A DNA stretch of 64,000 nt from Euglena gracilis (GCA_039621445.1 CP154954.1:66298891-66362890); one strand, 5' to 3'; numbered from the stretch's first letter, positions 11,568 through 25,025 are shown. The notes: a model not told the origin generated them from the sequence alone. Translations and numbers: made by a program.

Positions 11568-12930
11568 CCTCTCTTTTCTTCTAGTGGGTGAAGACACTTC
11601 AGAAGCCCATTTGTCACTCTGGGGCTACCTGGATAATCGTCTCCGGGAGGAGAGCCAGCGCGTGCACGTCTCCGCCCCCACTGCGGCCGATGCGTACGGC
11701 CCGCAGCTGCTCCTGGGGCTGCACCGCCTCTTCACCTTCTTCCTGCCGGCCCTCCTCCACCTCGGCTTCAAGGTGCGGCAGTGCACCTGGCGCGGCCGCC
11801 CCGACGACGAGGTGAAGGGGGACACGGCGCGGCAGGTGCTGGAGCGCTGCCTGGTCCTGCAGGCCCACCTCGAGCGGGCCATGAGTCCGCATGGCCTCCC
11901 CTCGGAGTATATGCGGACCATCTCCCTGGCCCTGCTGACCTGGCAGCCGTGGATGTCCCGCCTGCCCGGGTGCGTCTTCGTGGAGGAGGCCGGCGAGGCG
12001 ATGCTGTCGCGCCTGTCGGGTGCCTGCCGTCGGTCGCCGTACGTCACGGACTTACGGGGCACCCTGCAGCTGTTCCTCGGCCTGCCGCCGCCGTCGGGGG
12101 CGCCGCACGCCAGCCGGGGTTCCCTGCGGCTGGGGTTGGTCGCCGAGATGGCCCGTCGGGTGCGCCAGCTGGCGGACCACCCCGAGGGCTGCCCCTTCCC
12201 CCGCCGGGTGGACGCCACGCGGGTCGCCTGGGTGGACGCCTCCGAGGTGGAGTTCCCCCGGTGGGGGTCCCCGCCCATCCTGCCGGAGATCGTGGACGTC
12301 CGGGCGCTGGAGGCCCTGATGCGGACCTCCCTCCTGACGCTGGTGAGCGGCCGGGCCCTGACAGCCGACATCCTGGTCTGGATGCGGGAGAACGTTGGGC
12401 CGGTGGACCCCCAGGAGTTCACCCGTCCCCAGCGGGTGATGAACAACTTCCTCCACCAGCGGCAGCGGCGGCGCCGCAGCCCCACGCCCCCGGAGGACGT
12501 CGAAGCGGCGACCGGCGGGCAGGCGGAAACCCGCGCAGAGGCGGCGGCCCGTGCGGAAACCCGCGCAGCAGCGGAACCTGCACCGCCGGGGGTGATGAGG
12601 GCTGCCGAGGAGCCCCCGGCAGAAAGCCGCGTGCGGTCCACCCCAGAGGAGCCCAGTTCCTCCATGGACGGGGGAAGGGGTGGTGCAGCCGCCGGTTCAA
12701 CCGGGATGGCCGGCGCTGGAGCTGCCCGAGGCGGAGAGCCTGTACGAGCCGCCCAGTACAGCGGAGCCGCTGTACGAGCCGCCGGGCACGCTGTCCGAGG
12801 GGTCCGTCTCCCATGGGAGGGCAGCCTGAACAAAGCTACCCCACTGGATGTCAGGTCCAGTTCCCAGTCAAACGTCCCCAAAGGTTTCCCACACGTTTTT
12901 GCACGGATAACCGCACAAGTTCGCTTTTAA
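11568..12930 (+). CDS. Probable transposase, exon 3 and C-terminus
   Basis: The acceptor CACCTTTCAG at 11567 keeps the frame with exon 2; 11552 would as well. The frame runs through VGEDTSEAHLSLWGYLDN, VLERCLVLQAHLERAM, DVRALEALMRTSLL and TADILVWMRENVG. It then becomes low-complexity Ala/Arg/Glu/Pro-rich from about 12460. Two palindrome copies lie within this tail at 12523 and 12551, each translated as AETRA. The frame stops at 12928-12930. The true C-terminus could be earlier through another splice. The protein family was not identified with certainty. Confidence 0.55.
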
Positions 12931-13461
12931 CCAGCCATGGAGACTCAGCCCCCTCTCGTAGTGTTAGCCCCCTCACATATGGTTCGTCTGTTTTGTGCGG
13001 TTTCCCGCCCAACAGACCATCTTTCAAAAATTAGGACATCCGTTCAGCAGTGGTGTTCGTTTCCCCCTTCCGTCACTGGTCGTCGGCACTCGCGAGTCCT
13101 CCAAAAACGCACGGGTTGCTTACGCGGGTGTCTCTCCGTCACAGGTCACCCCATGTCACCCCCCTCCCGGAGGTGGGGTCCGGCTCCGTCGTGACACGGC
13201 CGGGGCTCCAACGGCCAGGTGTTCTCCGACCCCTTCTCCGTTTTCACATTTTCAGCCAGGTTTCTGGGGGGTATTTCACAAAACCACCCTTTTCAGCCAT
13301 AAATTCTCAAAATCAGTCACGTGTCAAAACAGTAGAAACAGGCGGAAACCCGCACACAATTTCTGGGTTGTATCAAGTGTCAGGAACTTCGGTCACGTTT
13401 CAGGGGGGTGGCTTACACAGGAACCCGCGCACCTGCAACGCCTAAAAAAATGACAAAAAAA

Positions 13462-13483
13462 TTGGGCAATTCGCGCCGCCTAA
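13462..13483 (-). repeat. Right terminal inverted repeat of the large transposon
   Basis: Read on the minus strand it begins TTAGGCGGCGCGAATTG, matching the left end at 21 of 22 positions. It is followed directly by AGCAACC, the second copy of the flanking 7-bp repeat. Confidence 0.8.
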
Positions 13484-13599
13484 AGCAACCCCCGCAACTC
13501 AAATCAACTCACAAACACAAAACACGCAACACACAACACAAAAATGCGCGCAAACACAAAACAAAACATAATGCACATCCACACACAAACAATGTGCGC

Positions 13600-14453
<854 letters not shown>

Positions 14454-17216
14454 CACACGCACGAGCAGCTTGGCAAGCTGCTCGCGGCAAGCGGATCTGA
14501 GCAAGCTGCTTCCTTCCCGAGATCTTCCCTTTGGGCAAGGCACATCTGTTCCAGAATGGGCAAAAAATGTAAAACACAATTATTTGAGGGGTGAACGCCT
14601 GCTGGTCGCGTTCAGTGATCCTGGGCGGGAAATTCTCACCGATTGGTCAAGACCAACAACGCAATCGAGAAGCCGTACCTTTTGCACCGAGACCGAGCTT
14701 CGATTCGAAGTCAGATCAGCGCAGGTCGGTGTTTGGTGGCAGGGGATTTAAAGACCTGGGGGTGGACCAGCCAGCGGGTTGGAAAAAGGTGCTGGCTGGA
14801 CACCCCCCCTCCATCGGAAACGGTGGGGGGGGGGTAGTCTGATGGGCGGCTGGACCCAGCTGGGGTCGACACCTGGCAAAAGCCCAAATCCAGCTGAGTC
14901 CAGCCTGAAACCTTCAGGCGAAATCACAAAGAAACCCTCAAGAAAAACCATTTTTTTAAAAACCAATCTTGCTCCATTTTTCCAGTACTATTTTAATTAA
15001 CAAAAATTCATCACTTTTGTAAGGAAAACTTTCGGCTCAGCCGGGCTAAATTGGCTCCAACTTTACTTTAGTGGATAAAGTTGGGGGGGGTTAGCCGCCC
15101 GGTTGGGAGTTGCTGCCTTGAAAAAAAGTGCTGGCTTGCTGGACTCCCTGGTGGGGGTAGAATCCCCTTGGCTCAAGAAATCCCCTGCTTGGTGGGCCAC
15201 ATGTGAAAACGAAGGTCATCAGGGGAAAGAAAAAAATATATAATGTTGGAGGGAAAACGCCAGCAAGGAAATAGACAAAATGAAACAAAGAAATGGAGCA
15301 TCGATCCCACCTCCTGAGCGCGGTCCGTGGTGACAATCAGACAATGGACAAAATCAATCTGGCTGCATGCATACACAGCTGGCGGTTTCCCAGGTGGGCT
15401 GTTATCAGCATCATATCGTTGCTCAGCGCGTCCATTGGTTCAATTGGGGAGACACACAGGCACACATTGGGGGGAAAAACAAAATGAAACACAGGCACCA
15501 ACTCCTGACTTTCAATCACTCCGAAAACCGCCTCCTTGCCTGCCACCCCCCCCCCTGCACCCAAGATTGCTGACTTAGGGGATCAAACAATAATTTAACC
15601 AGAAGAACCCTCCAAAAAGGTGCTCTCTTGGGGGAGTGGACATTGCGCAAACAAATGGCCAGGGGCTTTATTTTGATCTCTGTTCAACGGCAAACGGTTC
15701 AACAGTCATACATGGAATTCTAACATACTGCCATTCAACTGTCATGCCAGCACTTGGGCACTGGTGACAACTTGCCCACCCAGCAACCGACCCAAAAAGA
15801 ACACCTATGTCATATTTGAGGGGGGAGGTTAGAGATCCGTCCACCACACTTGAGGAACTGATATGTTACCAAGTCTGAAAAATGGGCACCCGCCGGAAGA
15901 CAATCATAAATATTTTCCGACATCGTTTCTTTTGGGTTGCATTCATCACCCCCCCCCCAAATTAAGACACCGAAATCCCCCCCCCCAATGGAGCAACCAC
16001 AGAAGAATACCAAAAAATCCACTTTCAGGCAAAACATGAATGGAAAAAACATGTCTTTGGGGACTTATGAGATGACAAAATCATGCAAAATTTCATTCTC
16101 TGCCAATGCATATAGTGCAAACCGCCGAAATAAAATTTTTCAGTGATTTAAGACCAGAAAGACGATTATTTTTTGGCTGGGTCGACAAAACAAATACAAA
16201 AAAACGATCCCCTTCCCACAAAAGTCATGGTGAATATCAACTGTTACCAATTTAACTCATGGCGCGAAGCATGAAAGGAAGTTTTTAGTGTTTTTTTTTT
16301 GGGTCTGACCTGGGAAAATGACGTTTCCAGGTCTTGAGTGGGTCAAGAAAAAATCCAAAAAAGAGGCCTTACCCCAAAATTTACCCCCAAAATAAAAACC
16401 CCCACTGAGATTTCCACTGAATTCTTTTACGATTTTCCCATGCGCCAAAACCTTCACATCCCCAAATCACATTGCGGAAATATTTTGCATCTTTTTTGAC
16501 AAAGAAAACTGGGAAATGATGCTTCAAAATGAACAGGAAATACACACAATGTCCTAACGATGTAAACGCTCACTGAAAACAAGACCCAAGGGGAGGGGGA
16601 GAAGGCATACGGAAAAATTGAGCAGTTCTCTTACGTGTCCAGGTGGTTTCCCGCCTGACTTCTCTGACCTCACAGTTGGTATGCCCCCCCCCCTCCATCC
16701 CTTAGTTCCCCCCTCCATCCTCCATTAGTTGCGTCTCTGCAAACCCTGTCTCCATCCCAACTCATAAAAGGAGGAATAGCCTCAGTGCTCAAGGGTGACC
16801 AAATCAGCTGTTGGCCTCCTGAGCGGGTACTCTGTGATTTCTTTTAAACATATAACCGCCTACGTCGTCTCTTGGTCCCCACCCAACCCCATGCCGACTC
16901 CTCAATCGTGTTTTGAAATTAATGTGGGGATGGTTAGGCAGCTAAACGCCTAAAATAAAATTGTTAGTGGGTGGAAAGACTCTGTGGGTTTTGGCTCATA
17001 CCGGATGCTACGAATGGCCTTTCCAACCAGTACTGCCCACCTCCCCCCCCCGAGGTCATTTGGCACACGGGGTCCCAGAAATGCTCCTTTGTTGACAGAG
17101 AACCTTGACCGTGGATCTTTTGCCTCACAGAAATACATGCATAAACCGGATTTCTACCACGACATTCTCCCTGTAGAAACTTTTATGCGTTGCTAAACAG
17201 TCATTTTTTTGAAACA

Positions 17217-17462
17217 AGTCAGTATCCCCCCCGGGGGGGGGTCGGTCACTCTGGCCACTTGGACCAAAAACCTGAACCAAAAATGGAATTGTCTAAATTT
17301 ATAAAACAAAATTTCGGCGTCTTTGGCACCCAGTGGGGGGGCCACTGGGTCATTTCTGGGCGACCTCACCCCCGGGGGGGGGGTGTCTGAAGGCAAATAT
17401 CGGTTGGTCACTCTGAAAGAACTGGTCAGTCGCCCCCTCCCCCCGTGGGGGGGGGTCGACAC
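17217..17462. repeat. GGTCAGTCAC-type G-tract element
   Basis: CAGTATCCCCCCC-GGGGG is followed by GGTCACTCTGGCCAC and ends with CTGGTCAGTCGCCCCC-GTGGGGG. Related segments occur at about 32225-32520, 43895-44215 and 58985-59235. All carry CAGTCAGTCAC or GGTCACT next to C-G homopolymer palindromes. Probably a small inverted-repeat element family. Confidence 0.5.
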
Positions 17463-18126
17463 ACCTCAATGGTGTGGAGTTTTTTTGGTATTGCGTCACA
17501 ACAAACTGTAACAATCCCAGTGTTAAGCAAACAAAAAGTTGTGAAGAACCTGGTGCTCAGCAACGATGTGATCAGCATATGGTTGGGGTCAGGCAGGAGG
17601 AGGAAGTGGGGGGAAAGATTCCAACATACGTCACGTCAACACAGCAACCTTGGCGGGGGAGATACACAGTAAGAAAAAAAGCAGGGAGGCAGAATACACT
17701 GAGGAGGCAGGGAAAACACATTCCAAAGTCACAAGCACCAAGAACACACACACACACACGGGTCAAAATGGGTTCAGACAGACTGACAATTCAGCAGTGC
17801 TTGAGCACGACTGAACGCAGCATGGGAAAAAATGGCATTTGCCAGTATTTGGAGCACTATACATTTGCGTGCAGTCGCGAGTGTGGACAGCCCAAACCGC
17901 TGGGTCAAAATATGAGGGGAAACAAAACAAAAACAACTAGCCCAGAGAACACTGCTTTGCTTCTTTGCCTTTTGCACTCTATATTCAGTTGTGTCATGTT
18001 TGGACACCTGAGGACTGAGACACAGGTGATAAGTTGTTGTTTCGGCACAAGCTGCTTGCAAAAAAAAAATCAAATTCAGCACTCAGCAATCTGCGATGTG
18101 TCGAAGATGTGTTGCATTTTGGTGCA

Positions 18127-18156
18127 GGTGTGTGTGTGTGTGTGTGTGTGTGTGTT
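18127..18156 (+). repeat. (GT)n microsatellite
   Basis: Short GT run in non-coding DNA. Confidence 0.9.
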
Positions 18157-21100
18157 GGCCGGGTATGTGTGTGCACGCTCTTGCATATGTGTCGTTTGCG
18201 TGTGTGCAAACACCCAGCCCAGTAACAACAGTGAGGCCCAAATCGCACCCTTCACTTTCTAAGAAATCATGGCCTGGTTCAGTTCAGAAGATCAAGGCAG
18301 CCAGTCTGATTCTCATGTGAAAAATGGGCGAAATCACAAAAAAAAAAGCCAAAATCGAAAATGAAAAAAAGCGTGAAAAATATGATGAAATGAACAAAAA
18401 TGTGCATTCTTGGAAAAATCGAAAAAACGCACAACCGGTGCACAAAAATGGAAACACATCCCCCCCCCGCTGTTCTTTGGACCTGTACCGGCCTCCATCA
18501 TCACAGAAATGCTTTGAGCTGGTTGGCTCGTTTGGCGGACCGGCCCAAAAGCAGGTGGGTTCTGACTTCTGAGGCACTCAAGAAAAGCAGAAGAGTGAAG
18601 AATGACAAGCGGTTAGTTGAAAAAGAGGCTTCCTTGCTCAGCCAGGTAACAAAATACTTTGTGAGGACAAACTTCAGAAGCTTGAGAATGTTGAATTGAA
18701 ATTTATTGAACATTATTTCCACACGACAAGAAAAGTTTTTCGCGATTATGCGATGCTTTCTGAAATTTGGGGAGAGCTTCATGCCTGCTTGCGTTTTCTT
18801 TGGACCGTTATTCTATTCGTTCTTTTCCCAAAACAGAATATATACTCAGCTGGGTGGCAGAAACTTGGCAGAAAAGGCTGGTCCACTCAAGGTATCACCC
18901 CTGGCTCGGAATACTCATGAATAAAATAATGATAAATATTTTTATCCAAAGCAGGACCGAAGTCCGAAAAAGCCCATGAGGTTTTCGGTTCTCCGGGCGG
19001 TGTTAACTGCTCCAGGCCTTCAGAGAACCTTGAAGGGATCCTGCTGCTCAGCAACGAGGCTGCTGGCTGGAAGGAGAGAGTGCGAGACATGGCATCAACC
19101 TGGGACATGTACCCCACCCCAACCTTGCAACCCCTCCCAGAACTCATCCCTACCCCTGATCCGAACCCTGACAATATACCAAAAATAAACTCCACCCTAA
19201 ACCCTTGCCTCTGAGTAGAAATGTCCCCAATCCAACTCCCCCCCCACCCCCAGCTACACCTTCCTCACCCTCACCCGGAAATATAAATGTTGGCTGGTAC
19301 CCCCTGATCCTTCAGGTTTCGTCCGATTTAAATCAAACCCTGTTATTGCGCCGTGGCAGGAAATAACACACCGGAGTCTGGGCTGCTTTTGCTTGGCGAA
19401 GACACGTTCCAGAAAATGGCTTGGAATGAGCAGGGTACCACACCCGGGGACGAAAACACCGCAATTGGGGCCATTTGACCCGAAAATCGGCAGTCCATCC
19501 CTAACCATTGTCCACACACAAGACGGCCTCGGCTGCAACGGGGACGAAACAGGGCGGACGTATAAGACCGAAAATCTACTGCTGCCGGCGGGCCCCAAGG
19601 AGGGACTGGATGGGTTTCCCGAGGCAGAGAGGGGACCCGGGCGAGCACGGGGCCGAAGGTGTGGCTGACAGGACAAGGAGAGGCTGGCCGCAAAAGCAGC
19701 AGGGGGCCCCATACCTGGCTGGTTCCAACATGCAATTTCAATTGGAATTAATTAAACCCCTCCCAAATTGTGAGTCCCCTGGTGTACTATCTGGCCACTG
19801 GAGGTCAGAGGCGAAGAGGGTTATTATTTGAGGAGGGGGCGGGACCTTTTGGACCAAATTTCTCTGAAAAATACTTCAGCGGCCATTCCAAACCTCTTGT
19901 TTGTGTCACCACATGAATGCTCTGCTTAATATGTATGTTGACTCAATTTCGTCGATTTTGTGACTTTCGGATGTATCCTGAGAGGCTTTCAACCTTGTTT
20001 TCTTTGTTCTTCCTTGAGTGTGGAAGGGCAGCTGAAATCGGTCCTCAAGGGGGCCGTATAATTGGGGGGGGGGGGGGCATAATTTGGAGGGGGGTATTGT
20101 TGGATCAGACACAAAAATGCACGTCTTTTGTTTGTATTGAACGTTTTTTCCCCTTCAAAATAACAGGATACGTTGGTGGTGCAGAACGCCCCATTACTGC
20201 TTCCAGAATGAAGCACCACCCAAGCTGCCAGAGCCACATCCCCATACCCTCCATTCATCGGAACGACCCCACCATCTGCTAAGCAAGCCAATGTACTTCC
20301 CCGAAACCAATTGCGGAGAAAGGTGAACAGCCGCCACAAGACCGGCATTTGAGTCGTCGGCCCCGGCCAGGGGGGGTACGGCCGCCATGCCCTGGGACCC
20401 CTCGGCGTCGGACGACAACGTGCCGTCCAACGGTGGGCCCAGCAGCGAGGACGGGAACAGAGACACCCACCACCTGGGCCCACCCTTAACGAAAATTAGT
20501 GGTCGTTGGACGGGTGAGAGTAAGGTGGCGAAATGGCTGACCATGGTGTTGGTGTATGGCCGTTTTTTTTTGGCGATTTTTGGCTAATTTCAATCTTTGA
20601 TCGTTTTCTTTTGGCCATCTTTGGCATTTTTTTGGCCGCATTTCTTTCTGCCAACATTTAGCCAGATTATTAGCCAACTTATTATTACTTACCAAAACAT
20701 CGCACCTGACCGGGGGATGTTTGCTGAGCAAGCCTGGTTGTCAGAAGGGAGCCAGCCCCTTCCCCAAGGGGTTGGGGTCGGGGGGGGGGGGGGGGGGGCT
20801 CCATTGACCTCGCAATGCAGCCGATTGACCCCCCAATGAATGGGTCCCCGAGCCCCCACTCCCCGGTCCTCTGGCAGGTTAGGGTGGATCGGACCCCCCT
20901 CCGCTCCAGGCGGGGGGGGGGGGAGGGTGGCACGGTCCGGATGACCAACTTTTATGCCAGGCCAAAAGCGCCGGGCCGAAAACCTCTTACCCCCCAAAAC
21001 CGGCCAAAAGTGCCACTTTGGGCATTTTGGGGGCAAAACATTGTCAAAAATGCAAATAACTTGCGGTGCAAAATGCCGGCAGGAAATTTTTGACATTTTG

Positions 21101-21383
21101 AGGTGGTCCAGGTACCCTCCCAGGGTCGGTCTGGACCCCCTTGGCAGGTGGGGGTCCAGACCCCAGGACCACCCCGATCCAGGGGGTGGGGTGGGGCAAA
21201 CCATGTACGCCCTCCTTACATCGTGCTCTGGGCATCACCGAGGACCACACCTCTCCCACTCGCCCTTCCGAGTCACCAACAGTAAATAAAGAAATCTGCC
21301 ACATGTTTAGGGGACCATTTTGGCATCCCAGGTTGACTCCAACGCTTCGCTTCTCCCCGTGGTTGCCGGACCCTCCCCCCGGG

Positions 21384-21546
21384 TCACCAGTCTTGCAACG
21401 AATCTCTGGACAGGAGGCGAGTGGGGTCCGGCGGCGCCTGGTGGCGGAGGTAGGCCGCCATCAGGGCCGAGACCATCGCCTGCGGGTGGACGTCCTTGCC
21501 GATGCAGCAGTAGGGGCCGCCCCCCAAACCAGTTGTGCCCAAGCGG
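21384..21546 (-). CDS. Gene A, last exon: receiver C-terminus with conserved lysine
   Basis: Reads GPYCCIGKDVHPQAMVSAL, then MAAYLRHQAPPDPTRLL, and stops at TGA (21384-21386). The IGKD lysine corresponds to the invariant Lys of receiver domains, followed by the last helix. The acceptor is probably GGTGGTGCAG ending at 21547. The homologous gene B exon reads HCFIGKDLPPPAMVTSLM. Confidence 0.7.
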
Positions 21547-24500
21547 CTGCACCACCGTCACATAATATATAAAAAATGAATGCAGAAACAAACAAACAAA
21601 CAAACAAACAAACAAACAAAAACAAACCAAACCAAACCAAACCAAACCAAACCAAAACAAACAAACAAACAAACAAACAAACTAACAAACAAACAAAAAC
21701 CAACAAAACGAACCAACCAACCAACAAACAAACAAAACAAAACAAAACAAAACAAAACAAAACAAAACAAAACAACAAATAAGGGGAGGGCGGAGCGGGC
21801 ACCGGCACGGGCGTACGTCGCCTCGTCGAACGGCGACGAGTTGGCGGAGCGGACACAGGCCAGGCCGCGGTAGCCGCGGTCCAGCAGCGCGCGGAGGAGG
21901 TCCGTGCCGAGGTAGCTCACCAGCCCGTAGTCCAGGTGGTAGTCGGGGCCCACAGGGCTGGGGGGGGGGAGGCTACCTTCCCTCCCGAGCAGTTGTCGTG
22001 TGACGGATTGGGCAGCACAGAGGGGGGGGGGACAAGTTCCATCCATTTCCTGAAGGGGTCCTACCCCCCGGAGGGGCACCCCCAGACCCCAATCCAAAGC
22101 GTTGATCTCTGCCTCAGGCGCTCTGTGCCAGGGTCGGAGGTGTTTTATAATTCCACGCAGAAAATCAACCCGACTGCATTTCTGACCCATGTGGGGTGGC
22201 AAAAATGCACCTTTCCTCCGGCACGGGTGACAAGTTGGGTTACACAGAGGATGGGAACAAACCTCTGGGGTTAACCATTTGGCAGCTTGGGGGGGGGGGT
22301 GGCAACCCCCAACCAGAGGTGGTTGAATGGACGCCCTTACCTACAACACCGACCAAGTGGTTGTCAGCTTCCAGGGGGAGTCGGTTGGTGGGCAAGGCGG
22401 GGGGGGTACCACATATGTGCAAACATAACACTGCCCACACACTTCGACCTCTGCCGCCTGAAACGTGGATTGTCCATTTGACCGAATGGGTGCAGACCCA
22501 GAGACCAATAAAGCTTTGTATCGCACCTACTCGAATGGGAGATTGAGTGAGCACGGAGGTTCGAGACAAATCAGCGGCAAGACAGGTGCAGTGGACAGTT
22601 TTCTGCGAGTATCATTCAAAAGGTTTTCAGGAGGCCATTTTGGGGCCAGAAAATTTTCTCTGTGCCGCGGAAAATATGGGTGAACCCCTTGTAAGGGATA
22701 CATCCAGCCCAACCATCCCCCCCCCCCTGGGGGCGGACACCCTTCCCCAGGCAACCAAATGCACATTTCTCTGCTGGGTTATAGCAAACTAGTCCCAACA
22801 TGAAACCAAAAAAAACTATTATTCAAAACTATTATTCTGTGACAGTTTGGCAATAAAATAAACATTCTGCTGAAAAAAATCATGACTCACTCACAGTGCA
22901 AAAAAATGCCCCAGGGAGGGACTACGCGAGAAGGCCTGGGATTGGACCCCCTCCATCCAGGAGCTGGGGAGTCACTCCCAACCACCCTGGCAGGACGCGG
23001 AAGGGAAAAATGTTTCGCCAAAGAAAAAAAAATCTGTCCTGGCCGCCCATACCCCCCTTGCCTATGCACCAGAAAAGATGGGTAAGAACCGGGGGGGGGG
23101 GGTGCTTATTTTGCCAAAATATGGGTGAGAACCAGGGGGGTGGTGCTTAGACAAGGGGGGGGGGGAGTTACCTTTCCTGTGATGCTGGTTCAGCTTTGGT
23201 GAGTGGGGAACCCCCCACCCCGCCAACCTAAACAATGGCATGGTCAACGGGACAGACTGTTGGCCAAGCACGAAGCGCAGAGCCGAAAATACTTGCCCTA
23301 AAAATTGGCTGTAAATGCGATTTTCAAGTAAGATTTTACAGGAAGGACGATCATTTCAGGTGGGAAGAGTCGGAAAGAAATTTTTTAGGGGTGGTTGCCG
23401 GACAACCCGCGGGGGTCCCCATGAAAAAAGGAGCCTGAAAATCAACCGGCCCTGGCCAAGGATGACGATATCCGCGTCGGCGACGGCCTTGTCCAGGAAC
23501 TGCGCCACCTCCTCTGCATTCTTCCCGAAGGCGGTCACCGTGGCCCGCATCGGCTCCCCGTTGCGGGCCGGGCCAGGCCAAGAAAGGCTGGGCTGCGCTT
23601 GCACGACCCACCATGAGTCACCCGACTTTGAAGCGACTAAGAAGTGAGTTTATGTGAGAAATAGAACGTCCGAGAAATTTTATCAAGAAGTGAAAACCAA
23701 GAACCAGCCGACATGAGAGCTCGCACTCGGTTGACAAAATGGCAGCAGAAATGATCACCAAACAAAGAAGGGGGTTAAAAAAGGGACTCTTCGACGCCTT
23801 TCTCTCCTCTGAATGGTTCTACGATGCAGTGATTTCCCTCCCGTTCGTGCCGTAAGCCAAAACTGTCATAGGGAATTTTTTTGTAGTCTGTGTGAAACAA
23901 AAAACTCATTTGTATTTTGGCCTTTGCATTTCCAGACATCTTTCGCTGTGGTGAGGGTTTGTGCCAGGCACCAAATCAGACCCCCCCAAAAATAAGCCCC
24001 CTCCAAAATAATAACACCCCCCCCTGGAGGTTTCCAGCCAGGTCTTATTTTTGGGGGGAGTGTTTACATGCTGTCAATCGAACATGGACGTCTGTAGTCA
24101 TGACGGCGCCTGAGTAGTTTTCTTTCACTTGGCTCATAAAATGGTGGAATTATTTTGGGGAAACTGAGGCGTTTTCCCAATGTTTCACTTCCTGTAATTC
24201 TTGTATGGACTGAAAGGGCAAATTTTTCTGGGTACAATTTCTGGGAAGTCAGGTGGATAACCCTTGACTTTTGAAACAGGACAAATTGTCCACATTGACA
24301 TCGCATGGCCACCTCCTCTCGGAAAGCAGACTCAACCTCCTTGTCGAAATGCTGGTTACCTTTGGGACGCCGGTGTCCCCTCTGGCCCCCTCCCAAGGTG
24401 GGTCGGCCCGGGGCAAGGGTGTGCACCAGCAGGCGACGGGCGACTGGCGAGTCGTCGATGGGGCGGGGCTGGCGAGTGGAGCAGTGCCTCCCATCCCTTC

Positions 24501-25025
24501 CCTTCCCGCACGTTTGCCTGAGCGAGCCGGTTCAAGAGAGGCGAGACACGGGAGCCGCACTCTTCGTCTCTTTCAGAATCTGTCTCTGTCCTGACATAAA
24601 TTTAAAATTACCCCCCCCCTCCCCGATGTCCAATGACCGGTAACCTCTGTCCTCTGACCGGGGGGGTGGTCGTTGGACATAGGGTAGTGACCAAAAAGGT
24701 GTCCTCTGACCGGGGGGGTGGTCGTTTGACATGGGGTCAAAAGAAAGTTGGTGGGTGCCCGGGTCCCTACCCACCCAAAAATGCCCAAATTTTCCCATCC
24801 GGCGCTTTGCGCCGAAATTTTTGGGCAATTTTGACAAATTTTTGACCAAAAAGTGTCAAAAATGGCATTTTGGCCAAATTTTTGGCCAATTTTTGGGCGA
24901 AATTTTTCGTCCCGGCGCTTCACGCCGGGACCAAAAATTTGGTCAAACCTCCGAAAAGGTGTCCTCTGACCGGGGGGGTGGTCATTGGACATAGGGGGGT
25001 CGTTGGACATAGGGGGGGGGTAACA

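Larger units (their letters stand above)
10393..13433. repeat. Right cluster of GTGCGG-NNNN-CCGCAC palindromes
   Basis: Copies are at about 10393, 10566, 10603 (half), 11404, 11484, 12523, 12551, 12900, 12994, 13343 and 13417. The best are the perfect GTGCGGTTATCCGCAC at 11404, the near-perfect GTGCGGAAACCCGCGT at 11484 and GCACGGATAACCGCAC at about 12900. Most are in introns or 3' of the gene; two are inside exon 3. This is the same family as at 2457-5159. Confidence 0.8.
2313..13483 (+). mobile_element. Large DNA transposon with TTAGGCGGCGC termini, split by a second element
   Basis: The left end (2313-2334) and right end (13462-13483) form a 22-bp terminal inverted repeat matching at 21 positions. 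Both are followed inward by T-rich DNA containing TTTTTTTGAC or TTTTTTGTCA. The flanks carry the direct repeat AGCAACC at 2306-2312 and 13484-13490, as expected of a 7-bp target-site duplication. Total length is 11171 bp, or about 6622 bp without the inserted element at 5164-9704 and its duplicated 8 bp. The right half holds a spliced GC-rich gene, the probable transposase. Palindromes occur on both sides of the insertion and nowhere else in the window, supporting their being one element. The superfamily is not determined; a 7-bp duplication is compatible with several DDE groups. Confidence 0.8.
14460..21383. other. Long stretch without a recognised gene
   Basis: AT-richer DNA with scattered G or C runs, short inverted repeats and short open frames, none of which I can link to a family. 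It includes a GT microsatellite near 18127, a repeat of the GGTCAGTCAC family at 17217-17462 and G-tract segments near 20060 and 20775. It may be 3' flank of gene A plus intergenic DNA. Confidence 0.5.

Noticed and set aside
2313-13483. The palindrome-rich region as an integrated virus
   Set aside because: There is a single gene-like region and no capsid, polymerase or packaging genes. Terminal inverted repeats with a 7-bp duplication are explained better by a transposon.
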